NCBI GenBank assembly: GCA_029547805.1
Contig: JAKPOP010000027.1
Span: 1-64,000, forward strand
Direction of reading: 5' to 3'
DNA: 64,000 nt
DNA from: Deltaproteobacteria bacterium
Lineage (GTDB): Bacteria > Myxococcota_A > UBA9042 > DTJE01
In this document: in pieces, positions 27,636 to 36,662 of the stretch
How positions within the stretch are numbered: the stretch's first letter is position 1
Layout: each line of letters begins with the position of its first letter
Notes under the pieces: generated by a model
The model's database searches: none
The model's input: only the letters and a program-made list of their open reading frames with translations
What the model was told of the DNA's origin: nothing
Position numbers and translations under genes: made by a program

Positions 27636-28847
27636 TCAGGGCCCCGGCGTGGCCCGGACCCCCCGGAGTCGGGCCATCGCAGGGAGGGGGCCCCCGACCA
27701 GGGGCCGCAGGTATTGAAGGAACGCCTCAGTGACGAAGGACCGATCGCGGTCCAGGAAGGCCTCCGGCATCCGCTGCTTGCCCTCGTTGACCCGGGTCAG
27801 GGGCACGTCCACGTACCGGACCCGGTAGGCGGGCCCGGGTTCCCGCTCCATGGCCACCATGCGTCCGGTCCGTCCCGCCACGGCCAGCCGGACCGCCTCC
27901 CGCCCCACCTCGAAGGCCTCCTCCCGGTCCACCTCCGAGACCCGGTCCTGGGCCGCCATCTGCAGCGACTCGACCACCTGGAACTCGCCCCGAATCCCGA
28001 GTTCGTTGCAGAGGATCGTCTTGATCACCATCGCGGCGCTGCTCCCCCCGGTGGCCCCGAACTCGGGATTGCCGAAGCGGTCCCGGACCGTCGTGCCGGA
28101 CACGGGGTCGCCGCCCTCCCAGGCGGCGCCCTCCCCGACCGAGATGGCGACGAAGCCGTGGCGCGACAGGCAGTCCTCGGCGTCCCGGAGCAGCCGCTCC
28201 CGGGAGAGAGGCACTTCGGGAACGTAGATCAGGTGGGGCGGGTCCCCCTCCTCCTCCCGGGCCAGGGCCGCTGCCGCCGCGAGCCATCCGGCGTCCCGTC
28301 CCACGGCCTGGTAGACCAGCACCGGGTCCACCTTCTGCATGTCCCGGGCCAGCCGTCCGCCCTGCTGCATCGAGAGGGCCACATAGCGCGCCGCCGACCC
28401 GTACCCCGGGGTGTGGTCCGTACCGAAGAGGTCGTTGTCCACCGTCTTGGGGATCCCGATGCCGAAGACCTCGTGGCCCTGGTCCAGGCAGTAGCGAACC
28501 ACCCGGTGGGTGGTGTTCTGGGAGTCGTCCCCCCCGATGTAGAAGAAGTAGCGAACGTCGTAGCGGCGAAACACCTCCAGGATCCGGGGCAGATGTTCGT
28601 CCTGGACCTTCAGGCGGCAGGACCCCAGGGCCGACGATGGCGTCGCCCGGAGCAGGGCCAGGGTCCGGGCGTCTTCCGCTCCAAGGTCGACGAGGTCCTC
28701 CTCCAGGAGGCCCTGGATGCCCCACCGCATGCCCAGCAGTCGCCTGATCTGCGGGTGTCGCCGGGCCTCGTCGAGGACCCCCGCCAGGGATGCATTGATG
28801 ACGGCCGTCGGTCCTCCCGACTGCCCGATCAACAGATTGCCGGCCAT
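27636..28847 (-). CDS. pfp: Phosphofructokinase, pyrophosphate-type
   Basis: A 403-residue 6-phosphofructokinase. Two residues point to pyrophosphate rather than ATP as phosphate donor: Asp108 in YIGGDDSQN (Gly in ATP enzymes) and Lys134 in IPKTVDND (Gly in ATP enzymes). The usual [13 protein letters not shown] and [13 protein letters not shown] regions are present. The ATG at 28847 follows GGAGG at five bases; an ATG four codons earlier and the long open frame beyond are less likely. PPi enzymes work reversibly and save ATP, typical of anaerobes and some deltaproteobacteria. It is followed directly by pcm. Confidence 0.92.
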   Translation of the reverse strand: MAGNLLIGQSGGPTAVINASLAGVLDEARRHPQIRRLLGMRWGIQGLLEEDLVDLGAEDARTLALLRATPSSALGSCRLKVQDEHLPRILEVFRRYDVRYFFYIGGDDSQNTTHRVVRYCLDQGHEVFGIGIPKTVDNDLFGTDHTPGYGSAARYVALSMQQGGRLARDMQKVDPVLVYQAVGRDAGWLAAAAALAREEEGDPPHLIYVPEVPLSRERLLRDAEDCLSRHGFVAISVGEGAAWEGGDPVSGTTVRDRFGNPEFGATGGSSAAMVIKTILCNELGIRGEFQVVESLQMAAQDRVSEVDREEAFEVGREAVRLAVAGRTGRMVAMEREPGPAYRVRYVDVPLTRVNEGKQRMPEAFLDRDRSFVTEAFLQYLRPLVGGPLPAMARLRGVRATPGP

Positions 28848-28876
28848 CCTGTCCTCCATCGGCTGTCGCCGTCCAA

Positions 28877-28905
28877 CAACTATCGCACCGGCGCCCCTGG
28901 GGCAA
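28877..28905 (-). promoter_or_regulatory. Possible promoter for pfp-pcm
   Basis: On the minus strand, TTGCCC (28905-28900), a 17-base spacer and TAGTTG (28882-28877). The -10 is weak; an alternative GATAGT two bases upstream would give a 15-base spacer. Confidence 0.35.
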
Positions 28906-29067
28906 TGGTCCCTGGAAGGCTGGAGCGTGGCGTCCGGAGGGCCGCGCGCGAAGCGCGGGGAAGGGGACGCGGCGCGACCGGTGCGTGGCGCGTGGGGAGG
29001 GGCGGAGCCTTCCCCCGCTTCGGGCAATCTCCCGTGCGCAATTCGGAATCCGCTCGTCCGGTTTCCC

Positions 29068-29096
29068 TTGACCTTTTCCCCCGGAATCGGTAGAAG
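29068..29096 (+). promoter_or_regulatory. Promoter for the nuo operon
   Basis: TTGACC (29068-29073), a 17-base spacer and TAGAAG (29091-29096). The start would be near 29103, about 22 bases before the nuoA GTG. The rest of the divergent gap 28848-29124 is GC-rich and shows no other clear signal. Confidence 0.6.
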
Positions 29097-29124
29097 AGCC
29101 CCGGCTCGCGCCCGGAGGGTCCCC

Positions 29125-29553
29125 GTGCGGTTCGACGCCGCCGTCGTGGCCGTGTTCCTCCTGACGGCCCTCGGCATCGTGGGCGCCGCGATGGCACTCG
29201 GCCGGCTCGTGCGCCCGAACCGCCCGGACCCGATCAAGAACCAGACCTACGAGTGCGGCGAGCGGCCCATCGGGAGCGGCTGGTTTTCCTTCAATCCCAG
29301 GTTCTACCAGCTGGCGCTGCTGTTCCTGATCTTCGACGTGGAGATCGCCCTGACCTGGCCCGTGGCGGCGGTGGTGCGGTCCTGGGTCGCCGGGGGTCGA
29401 GGGGTCGTCGCGGTGGTGGAGATCCTGCTGTTCCTGGCGGTGCTGGTCGCCGCGCTGGCCTGGCTCTGGGGCCGCGGCGACCTGGACTGGATCCGGGAAC
29501 TGGGCACCCTTCCTCCTCCGGGGAAGGACGGCGAGAGGGGCGACGATGCCTGA
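29125..29553 (+). CDS. nuoA: NADH-quinone oxidoreductase subunit A
   Basis: A 142-residue membrane subunit of complex I with three helices. The hallmark loop KNQTYECGERPIGSG and the following FNPRFYQLALLFLIFDVE are conserved. The GTG at 29125 follows GGAGGG at good distance; the frame is open upstream but has no NuoA-like sequence. First gene of the ten-gene operon and overlaps nuoB by 8 bases. Confidence 0.95.
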   Translation: MRFDAAVVAVFLLTALGIVGAAMALGRLVRPNRPDPIKNQTYECGERPIGSGWFSFNPRFYQLALLFLIFDVEIALTWPVAAVVRSWVAGGRGVVAVVEILLFLAVLVAALAWLWGRGDLDWIRELGTLPPPGKDGERGDDA

Positions 29554-30082
29554 TGCACCCGACCGAATCGAGGCGCCGGGGGCCCCGGTCTGTGCTCCGG
29601 GGAGCGCAATGCCCGGCACCGTGATCCCGACCACCGTGGACCAGTTCCTGAACTGGTTTCGGGAGGGGTCCATCTGGTACCTGCTCTTCGCGACGGCCTG
29701 CTGCGGCATCGAACTGATGCAGGCCGGCGGGCCCCGGACGGACATGGATCGATTCGGGGCGGTCTTTCGGACCTCCCCTCGGCAGTCGGACCTGCTGATC
29801 GTGGCCGGGACCATCACCTACAAGATGGCCGACCGGGTCCGGCTGATCTACGCCCAGATGGCCGAGCCCCGCTATGTGATCGCAATGGGGTCCTGCGCCA
29901 GTTGCGGAGGGCTCTTCCAGCGGGGCTACTCGGTGGTGCCGGGGGTGGACTCCATCGTCCCGGTGGACCTCTATCTCCCGGGGTGCCCGCCGCGGCCCGA
30001 GGCCCTCAACGATGCGATCCTGAAACTGCAGCAGTTGATCCGGAAGGAGCCGTGGCTGCGGCAGGTCCGGGGGAAGGCATGA
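29546..30082 (+). CDS. nuoB: NADH-quinone oxidoreductase subunit B
   Basis: A 178-residue peripheral subunit that holds iron-sulfur cluster N2, the last electron carrier before quinone. The four ligands are seen in [10 protein letters not shown] (two adjacent Cys), GSCASCGG and LPGCPPRPE. It starts 8 bases inside nuoA and its stop overlaps the nuoCD start (ATGA). Confidence 0.97.
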   Translation: MPDAPDRIEAPGAPVCAPGSAMPGTVIPTTVDQFLNWFREGSIWYLLFATACCGIELMQAGGPRTDMDRFGAVFRTSPRQSDLLIVAGTITYKMADRVRLIYAQMAEPRYVIAMGSCASCGGLFQRGYSVVPGVDSIVPVDLYLPGCPPRPEALNDAILKLQQLIRKEPWLRQVRGKA

Positions 30083-31713
30083 CCGGTGCCGATCTCGCCG
30101 CCCGGATCACGGCGGCCATTCCCGATGCCGTGGTGGCCGTCGAGGAGTCCCCGACGGACCCGGTCGTGCAGGTGCGTCCCGAGGTCCTCCACGCGGTGGC
30201 GGCGTTCGCGCGCCAGGACCTCGGGATGGAGACGCTGCGACTGATCACGGCCATCGACCGGCCACCGGAGACCATCGACGTCGTCTGGCACTGCCTGTCG
30301 ATGCCCCAGCACCGCACCCTGACCCTGAAGACCCGCCTGCCCCGGGAGAACCCGGTCGTGGCCACCGTGTCGGACCTCTGGGACGCGGCGAACTGGTTCG
30401 AGCGGGAGCAGTTCGACCTGGTGGGCGTGCACTTCGTCGGCCACCCGAACCTGAAGCGGCTGCTGATGCCCGAGGACTGGGTCGGCCATCCCCTCCGGAA
30501 GGACTACCAGCGGCCCGAGGAGTACCACGGCATCCCCACGGCCCGGGACCGGGTGGTGCCGGTCCGGGAGGTGGCCCCGCCGATGCACGGGCCCAAGGCC
30601 GCCGAGCAGGACGGCTGGATGCTGCTGAACATGGGGCCCCATCACCCGGCGACCCACGGCGTGCTGAACTTCCTGCTCCAGACCGACGGGGAGATCGTCC
30701 GGAAGGCCACGCCCGACGTCGGCTACCTGCACCGAGGCATCGAGAAGATCGCCGAGATGAACACCTACGCCGGGACGATGCCCTACACGGACCGGGTGGA
30801 CTACCTGGGGGGCATGGCGACCAACCAGGCCTGGGCGATGGCCTGCGAACGCCTGCTGGGAGTCGAGGTCCCTCGCCGGGGGGAGTTCCTGCGGGTGATC
30901 GCGGTGGAACTGAACCGCATCGCCAGCCACCTGATCGGGACCGGGTCCCTGGCGATGGACCTGGGAGCCTTCACGCCCTTCGTGCACTGGCTCCGGGAGC
31001 GGGAGTACATCAACGACCTCATGGAGCGCATCTGCGGCGCCCGGCTCACATACACCTACATGCGCATCGGCGGGGTGGCCCGGGACATCGACCGGGAGAC
31101 GCTGGATCGGACCCTCCAGTGGCTCGACCACTTCGAGCCGATGCTGGGGGAGTTCGACCGCCTGATCGGCAGCAACGAGATCTTCGTGAACCGGCTCGCG
31201 AACATCGCGGTGATGCCCGCCGAGGCGGCGATGTCCTTCTCGCTGGTGGGCCCCAACCTCCGGGGGTCCGGGGTGCGGTGGGACCTCCGGCGGGACGAGC
31301 CCTACTCGGTCTATCCGGAACTGGAGTTCGACGTCCCGGTGGGCCGGGGCTTCCGGGGGACCGTCGGCGACGCCTATGACCGGTTCATGGTGCGGATGCT
31401 GGAGATGCAGGAGTCGGCTCGGATCCTCCGGCAGGCCATCGCCCGGATCCCGGATGGGGAGTTCCGGGCGAAGGTGCCCCGGGTGCTGAAGCCCCCGGCC
31501 AGGGAGGCCTACGGGCGGGTGGAGGCCCCCCGGGGCGAGGCGGGCTTCTACGTGGTGTCCAACGGGACGGAGCGCCCCGAGCGCGTGCGCATCCGGACCG
31601 GGTGCTTCACGGCGATGCCGGCCATCGAATCCCTTTCTCCGGGGCTCATGGTCGCCGACATCATCGCCCTGATCGGGTCCCTGGACGTGATTGCCCCGGA
31701 GGTGGACCGCTGA
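30079..31713 (+). CDS. nuoCD: NADH-quinone oxidoreductase fused subunit C/D
   Basis: A 544-residue natural fusion of the 30-kDa NuoC domain (about 1-170; [20 protein letters not shown] and [12 protein letters not shown]) and the 49-kDa NuoD domain (about 180-544; [35 protein letters not shown], and C-terminal [15 protein letters not shown]). NuoD shapes the quinone pocket; the HPATHG histidine and the Tyr in the MPYTDRVDY loop are present. The C/D fusion is known from enterobacteria and several other groups. It overlaps nuoB (ATGA) and nuoH (TGATG). nuoE, nuoF and nuoG, which normally follow here, are missing. Confidence 0.96.
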   Translation: MTGADLAARITAAIPDAVVAVEESPTDPVVQVRPEVLHAVAAFARQDLGMETLRLITAIDRPPETIDVVWHCLSMPQHRTLTLKTRLPRENPVVATVSDLWDAANWFEREQFDLVGVHFVGHPNLKRLLMPEDWVGHPLRKDYQRPEEYHGIPTARDRVVPVREVAPPMHGPKAAEQDGWMLLNMGPHHPATHGVLNFLLQTDGEIVRKATPDVGYLHRGIEKIAEMNTYAGTMPYTDRVDYLGGMATNQAWAMACERLLGVEVPRRGEFLRVIAVELNRIASHLIGTGSLAMDLGAFTPFVHWLREREYINDLMERICGARLTYTYMRIGGVARDIDRETLDRTLQWLDHFEPMLGEFDRLIGSNEIFVNRLANIAVMPAEAAMSFSLVGPNLRGSGVRWDLRRDEPYSVYPELEFDVPVGRGFRGTVGDAYDRFMVRMLEMQESARILRQAIARIPDGEFRAKVPRVLKPPAREAYGRVEAPRGEAGFYVVSNGTERPERVRIRTGCFTAMPAIESLSPGLMVADIIALIGSLDVIAPEVDR

Positions 31714-32969
31714 TGCTCCGCCTGATTGCCCAGCGGCTCCAGTCCTGGCTGAACCTCCCGGGGGAGACGGGGGCCGTCCTGCCGGCCCTGGCGGTGATGC
31801 TGGGGGCGGCCCTGCTGGCCTTCGTCTTCATTGCCTTCTTCGCCGGACCGGTCACCTGGTGGGAGCGCCGGGTGGCGGGCCGGGTGATGTCCCGGATCGG
31901 GCCCAACCGCGTGGGTCCCCAGGGGGTCCTCCAGTGGCTCGCCGACGGCCTGAAGTCCTTCCTGAAGGAGGACATCGTCCCGGCGGCGGCCGACCGGCCC
32001 CTGTTCCTGTTCGCCCCGTACCTGTTCTTCGGGGGCTACATGGCCACCTTCGTGGTGCTGCCCTTTGGGGCCCACCTGGTGGCGACGGACCTGTCGGTGG
32101 GACTGCTCTACCTCATCGCCATCTCGGGGCTGGTGGTGGTGGGGATCCTGATGGCCGGATGGGGGTCCAACAACAAGTGGGCCCTCTTCGGGGGCATCCG
32201 GAGCGCCGCCCAGCTGGTCTCCTACGAGATCCCCTCGGCCTTCTCCCTCCTGGCCGTGGTGCTGGCCACCGGCACGCTCTCGATGCAGGGGATCGTCCGG
32301 GCCCAGGGAGGCTGGCCCTGGGAGTGGCTGCTGTTCCGGAATCCCCTCCTGTTCGGGATGTTCTTCGTCTCCTTTGCGGCGTCCCTCGCAGAGAACAACC
32401 GCACCCCCTTCGACCTCCCGGAGGGGGAGAGCGAACTGGTGGCGGGCTACCACGTCGAGTACTCGGGCATGCGCTTTCTGTGGTTCATGTTCGCCGAGTG
32501 GGGCAACCTCTGGGTCATCGCATCGCTGGCCACCGTGGGATTCCTGGGGGGCTGGCAGATTCCGGGGGTCCGGCCCGAGGTGATCGACCAGTCCACGGGG
32601 TGGGCCTTCGCCGGGTGGCAGGCCCTGTCCTTCCTGGTCTTCGCCGGGAAGGCCTCGATGCTGGTCCTCTTCGCCATCCAGATCCGGTGGACGCTGCCCC
32701 GGCTCCGGGTGGACCAGATGATGATCGTCTGCTGGAAATACCTGGTGCCGCTGGCCCTGCTGGGGTCCGCCGGGGTGCTGGTGCTGGTGGCCCTGGTTCC
32801 CGAGGGGTCCCCGGTGGACTGGTTCCTTCGGGCCGTCTCCCTGGGGCTGGGCCTCTGGCTGATCATCGCCTATGTCCGGAAGGCTCGGGCCGCCTACCTG
32901 GCCGACCGGGAGCCTTATCGCCGCCTGGAGGGGAAGGACCCATGGTATCCGCCCTACCGCCTGCCGTGA
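31713..32969 (+). CDS. nuoH: NADH-quinone oxidoreductase subunit H
   Basis: A 418-residue membrane subunit linking the quinone site to the proton channels, with about eight to nine helices. Family marks include TWWERRVAGRVMSRIGPN, VGPQGVLQWLADGLKSFLKE, ENNRTPFDLPEGESELVAGYH and the acidic quinone-tunnel loops. It directly follows nuoCD with a TGATG overlap, so the operon never contained nuoEFG at this point or lost it cleanly. Confidence 0.97.
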   Translation: MLRLIAQRLQSWLNLPGETGAVLPALAVMLGAALLAFVFIAFFAGPVTWWERRVAGRVMSRIGPNRVGPQGVLQWLADGLKSFLKEDIVPAAADRPLFLFAPYLFFGGYMATFVVLPFGAHLVATDLSVGLLYLIAISGLVVVGILMAGWGSNNKWALFGGIRSAAQLVSYEIPSAFSLLAVVLATGTLSMQGIVRAQGGWPWEWLLFRNPLLFGMFFVSFAASLAENNRTPFDLPEGESELVAGYHVEYSGMRFLWFMFAEWGNLWVIASLATVGFLGGWQIPGVRPEVIDQSTGWAFAGWQALSFLVFAGKASMLVLFAIQIRWTLPRLRVDQMMIVCWKYLVPLALLGSAGVLVLVALVPEGSPVDWFLRAVSLGLGLWLIIAYVRKARAAYLADREPYRRLEGKDPWYPPYRLP

Positions 32970-33571
32970 CCCCCGGGAACCCCGGCGGGGTCCGGGGCTG
33001 GGTCGGCCATATCGTCCGCACGGCCTCCTCGATCCTCGAGGGACTCGCCGTGACGCTGTCCTGGGCCTTCCGGAGGCCCTACACGATCCAGTACCCCGAC
33101 AAGGTGGAGGTCCCGGTGCCCGAGACGCTCCCCGAGGCCTACCGGGGCATCCTGGAGGTGGACCTGCGCCTGTGCACCGGGTGCCTCCAGTGTGAGAAGA
33201 CCTGCCCGATCCAGTGCATCTCCATCTCCATCGAGAAGGGAGAGGACGCCGTCCGGCGCCTGACCCGATTCGACATCGACATCTCGCGGTGCATGTACTG
33301 CGGCCTGTGCTCCGAGTCCTGCGCCTTCGACGCCCTGGCCCACTCGAACCAGTTCGAGGCGGCTCGCCAGGACATCTCGGAACTGACCCTGCACTTCGTC
33401 CGGGAGCCGGTTCCGGTGGCCCGCCACAAGGCGGGAGAGGCCCCGCCCCGGCGCCCCCGGGGGGAGATCCTCCGGGAGGTCCTCCCGGGCCTGGGCCCGG
33501 TGATGTCCCCTCCGGCGAGGGACCGCCGCGCTGGCCAGGGCGACCCGTCGTCCGGGGAGGGGAAGCCATGA
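32942..33571 (+). CDS. nuoI: NADH-quinone oxidoreductase subunit I
   Basis: A 209-residue peripheral subunit with two 4Fe-4S clusters (N6a/N6b): CTGCLQCEKTCP and CMYCGLCSESC. The ATG at 32942 follows GGAGGGGAAGG and overlaps nuoH by 28 bases; a GTG at 32966 is the alternative start. The C-terminal ~45 residues are Pro/Arg-rich and longer than in many homologues. Confidence 0.96.
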   Translation: MVSALPPAVTPGNPGGVRGWVGHIVRTASSILEGLAVTLSWAFRRPYTIQYPDKVEVPVPETLPEAYRGILEVDLRLCTGCLQCEKTCPIQCISISIEKGEDAVRRLTRFDIDISRCMYCGLCSESCAFDALAHSNQFEAARQDISELTLHFVREPVPVARHKAGEAPPRRPRGEILREVLPGLGPVMSPPARDRRAGQGDPSSGEGKP

Positions 33572-34098
33572 CCGGCACGGTGCCCACGTTGGCCTTCTGG
33601 GGCCTGGCGTTGCTGACCATCGCCGGGGCGGCGGGGGTGGCCCTCTCGGGGCACATGGTCCGGAGCGCCTTCTCGCTCTTCGCGGCCCTCTTCGGCATGG
33701 CGGGGATCTACGCCCTGCTCCAGGCGGACCTCATGGCCGTCGTGCAACTGCTGGTCTATGTGGGCGGCATCTCGGTGCTCGTGCTCTTCGCGGTGATGCT
33801 CACCTCGGGCATCGGTCGCGTCGGGACCGACAACCCGAGCCATCGCCCGATCGGGGGACTGCTGGTGCTGCTGGCGGTGCTGATTCCGGCCCTGGGCCTG
33901 GCCTTCCGGATGCCCCTCGGCATCGAGTCGCCAGCGGATCCCACCGTGGCCCCCATCGGGGACGCCCTGCTGGGGCGCTTCGTGCTGCCCTTCGAGGTCG
34001 TCTCGGTGCTGCTGCTGGCGGCCCTGGTCGGAGCGGTGAACCTGGCCCGCGGGTGGCGCCGGGATCCCGAGGAACGGCCTTCCGAGGAGGGACGATGA
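33568..34098 (+). CDS. nuoJ: NADH-quinone oxidoreductase subunit J
   Basis: A 176-residue membrane subunit with five helices. SGHMVRSAFSLFAALFGMAG and the VQLLVYVGGISVLVLFAVML helix, which contains the pi-bulge region, are conserved. ATGA overlaps on both sides couple it to nuoI and nuoK. Confidence 0.95.
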   Translation: MTGTVPTLAFWGLALLTIAGAAGVALSGHMVRSAFSLFAALFGMAGIYALLQADLMAVVQLLVYVGGISVLVLFAVMLTSGIGRVGTDNPSHRPIGGLLVLLAVLIPALGLAFRMPLGIESPADPTVAPIGDALLGRFVLPFEVVSVLLLAALVGAVNLARGWRRDPEERPSEEGR

Positions 34099-34400
34099 GC
34101 GTCGGCCTGCCCCACCTGATGTTCCTGTCGGCGGTGCTGCTGGCCCTGGGCCTCTACACGATGGTGACCCGCCGCAACGCCGTGGCGATCCTGATGGGCG
34201 TGGAGCTGGTCCTGAATGCCGGATTGCTGAACCTCGTGGCCTTCAGCCGCTTCGGTCGGGGGATCGACGGCCAGGTCTTCGGGGTCTTCGGGGTCGTGCT
34301 GGCGGCGGCGGAGGCCGTCGTGGCCCTCGCCATCGTGTTGCAGGTCTTCCGGGCCATGCGGTCCGTGGATGCCTCCCGGGCCGACCGGATGAAGGAGTAG
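34095..34400 (+). CDS. nuoK: NADH-quinone oxidoreductase subunit K
   Basis: A 101-residue membrane subunit with three helices. The channel glutamate is seen in ILMGVELVLNAGLLNL, with a second conserved Glu in AAAEAVVALAIVLQ. Overlaps nuoJ by ATGA. Confidence 0.96.
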   Translation: MSVGLPHLMFLSAVLLALGLYTMVTRRNAVAILMGVELVLNAGLLNLVAFSRFGRGIDGQVFGVFGVVLAAAEAVVALAIVLQVFRAMRSVDASRADRMKE

Positions 34401-34407
34401 GGACGCC

Positions 34408-36657
34408 GTGCACCACCCGATCCTGAAGGACTTCCCGCTGTTCTGGATCCCGCTCCTGCCGCTGCTGGGGGCCTTCTGGAACGGGACCCAGGGCTGGTGG
34501 ACCCAGCGGCGCTTCGGTCGGGCCGCGGTGCACCTGCCGGCGGTGATCCTCCCGGCCGCGAGCACCGTCGTGGCGATCTGGGGCTTCCTGGTCCTGTGGT
34601 TCGGGGATCCCGGCACCGTGCTCCACGACTCCCTCTGGGCCTGGCTGGACATCCCTCCCCTGCGGGCGGAGGTCGCCTTCCAGATGGACCGCCTCTCGGC
34701 AGTGATGGCCCTGGTGGTGACCTTCGTCGGGACCCTGATCCACGTCTATTCCACCGGCTACATGAAGGACGACCCGGCCTACTGGCGCTTCTTCGCCTAC
34801 CTGAACCTCTTCCTCTTCGCGATGCTGGTGCTGGTCCTCGGGGACAACCTGCTGCTCATGTTCGTGGGGTGGGAGGGGGTCGGCCTCTGCTCCTACCTGC
34901 TGATCTCGTTCTGGTGGCGGGACCGGGAGAAGGCGAAGGCGGGCATGAAGGCCTTCGTGGTGAACCGGATCGGGGACTTCGGCTTCACGCTGGGCGTCTT
35001 CCTGCTGTTCTTCGGCCTCATGACCACGCCGGCGCGGCCGGTGCCCCCGGCCGATCGCCCGGGCTCCCCGGACGTGGCGGGGCACCTGGAGCCCCTGCCG
35101 CCCACCTCGGTGACCTTCCGGGAGATCGAGCAGCTGCTCCAGGACCCCTCGAGGCGGGACCTGCTGGTGCAGCGCAAGGTCCTGGGCCTCTCCCTGGTGA
35201 CCCTGGTGTGCCTGCTGCTCTTCGTCGGGGCCACGGGAAAGTCCGCCCAGATCCCGCTCTATGTCTGGCTTCCGGACGCGATGGCGGGTCCGACGCCGGT
35301 CTCGGCGCTGATCCACGCCGCCACGATGGTCACGGCCGGGGTCTACCTGGTGGCCCGGATGCACTTCCTCTTCAGCCTCTCCCCGGGGGCGATGACCGTG
35401 GTGGCCAGCATCGGGGCCCTGACGGCCCTCTTCGCGGCCTCCATCGGCCTGTTCCAGCACGACATCAAGAAGGTCCTGGCCTACTCCACCGTGAGCCAGC
35501 TGGGCTTCATGTTCCTGGCGGTGGGGGTGGGGGCCTGGTGGGTCGGGATCTTTCACCTGATGACCCACGCCTTCTTCAAGGCCTGCCTCTTCCTGGGGTC
35601 CGGCAGCGTGATCCTGGGCTGCCACCACGAGCAGGACATGCGGCGCATGGGCGGCCTGCGGCGCCTCATGCCCATCACCGCGACCACCTATCTGCTGGCC
35701 ACCGCGGCCATTGCCGGCTTCCCGTTCTTCAGCGGGTTCTTCAGCAAGGACGAGATCCTCTGGAAGGCCTTCGACTCGGGCAACCTGCTGCTCCCTGGCG
35801 GCGGGGTCCTCCTCTGGGGGATGGCGGCGGTGGCGGCCTTCGGGACCTCCTACTACATGTTCCGGTCCTACTACCTGACCTTCAGCGGGTCCTACCGGGG
35901 CGCGGGGGATCACGGGGCCGACGTGGCCTCGGGCCATGATGCCGACCACCATGCCCCGGACCCCCATGGGACGCCTGCGGAGGGACACCACGGGTCCCTC
36001 CCCCACGAGTCTCCGGTGTCGATGACCGCGGTGCTGGCGGTGCTGGCAGCCCTGGCGGTGATCGGGGGCCTCGTGGGCCTGCCCCACCTCTGGCACCTCC
36101 CGAACTTCTTCGAGGCCTGGCTTGAACCGGTCTTCGAGTCCTCGGCGCCCCGGATCGTCTCGGCGGGCCACGGGCATGGCTGGGAGTGGGCCCTGATGGC
36201 GATCTCGGTGGCGCTGGCCTTCGGGGGCTTCGGCCTGGCCCGATGGCTCTACCGGGATGCCCGCAACCCCCTGCCGGAACGCCTGGCCCGGAGCCCCAAC
36301 CGCTGGGTCCGGGGCCTCCATCGCGTGGTCTATCACAAGTACTACGTGGACGAGGCCTATGACCTCACGGCGGTCCGGGGGGCCCTGTGGACCTCCCGGG
36401 CCTTCGCCTGGTGGGACGTCCAGGTCGTGGACCGGCTGGTGATCTGGGTCGGGGCCATCGGGCGCCTCCTGGGGTGGATCGGGGGGGCGATGGACCGGGC
36501 CTTCGTGGACGGCGCCGTGGAGGCCGTGGGGGAGATGATCTCCGGGGCGGGGAACCGGGTGCGACGGTGGCACTCCGGTCGCATCCAGGCCTACGTGCAG
36601 GGGATCGCCCTGGGCGCGGTGGCCCTGGTGGTGGTGGCCTATCTGCTGGCGTGGTGA
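34408..36657 (+). CDS. nuoL: NADH-quinone oxidoreductase subunit L
   Basis: A 749-residue antiporter-like proton-pumping subunit at the distal end of the membrane arm, longer than the ~610 of E. coli. VGWEGVGLCSYLLISFWWR, KSAQIPLYVWLPDAMAGPTPVSALIHAATMV and AYSTVSQLGFMFLA are conserved. A histidine-rich loop (about residues 497-535; GHDADHHAPDP, GHHGSLPHES) interrupts the C-terminal part before the lateral helix region. Start is GTG at 34408, 7 bases after nuoK. Confidence 0.97.
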   Translation: MHHPILKDFPLFWIPLLPLLGAFWNGTQGWWTQRRFGRAAVHLPAVILPAASTVVAIWGFLVLWFGDPGTVLHDSLWAWLDIPPLRAEVAFQMDRLSAVMALVVTFVGTLIHVYSTGYMKDDPAYWRFFAYLNLFLFAMLVLVLGDNLLLMFVGWEGVGLCSYLLISFWWRDREKAKAGMKAFVVNRIGDFGFTLGVFLLFFGLMTTPARPVPPADRPGSPDVAGHLEPLPPTSVTFREIEQLLQDPSRRDLLVQRKVLGLSLVTLVCLLLFVGATGKSAQIPLYVWLPDAMAGPTPVSALIHAATMVTAGVYLVARMHFLFSLSPGAMTVVASIGALTALFAASIGLFQHDIKKVLAYSTVSQLGFMFLAVGVGAWWVGIFHLMTHAFFKACLFLGSGSVILGCHHEQDMRRMGGLRRLMPITATTYLLATAAIAGFPFFSGFFSKDEILWKAFDSGNLLLPGGGVLLWGMAAVAAFGTSYYMFRSYYLTFSGSYRGAGDHGADVASGHDADHHAPDPHGTPAEGHHGSLPHESPVSMTAVLAVLAALAVIGGLVGLPHLWHLPNFFEAWLEPVFESSAPRIVSAGHGHGWEWALMAISVALAFGGFGLARWLYRDARNPLPERLARSPNRWVRGLHRVVYHKYYVDEAYDLTAVRGALWTSRAFAWWDVQVVDRLVIWVGAIGRLLGWIGGAMDRAFVDGAVEAVGEMISGAGNRVRRWHSGRIQAYVQGIALGAVALVVVAYLLAW

Positions 36658-36662
36658 GGGGA

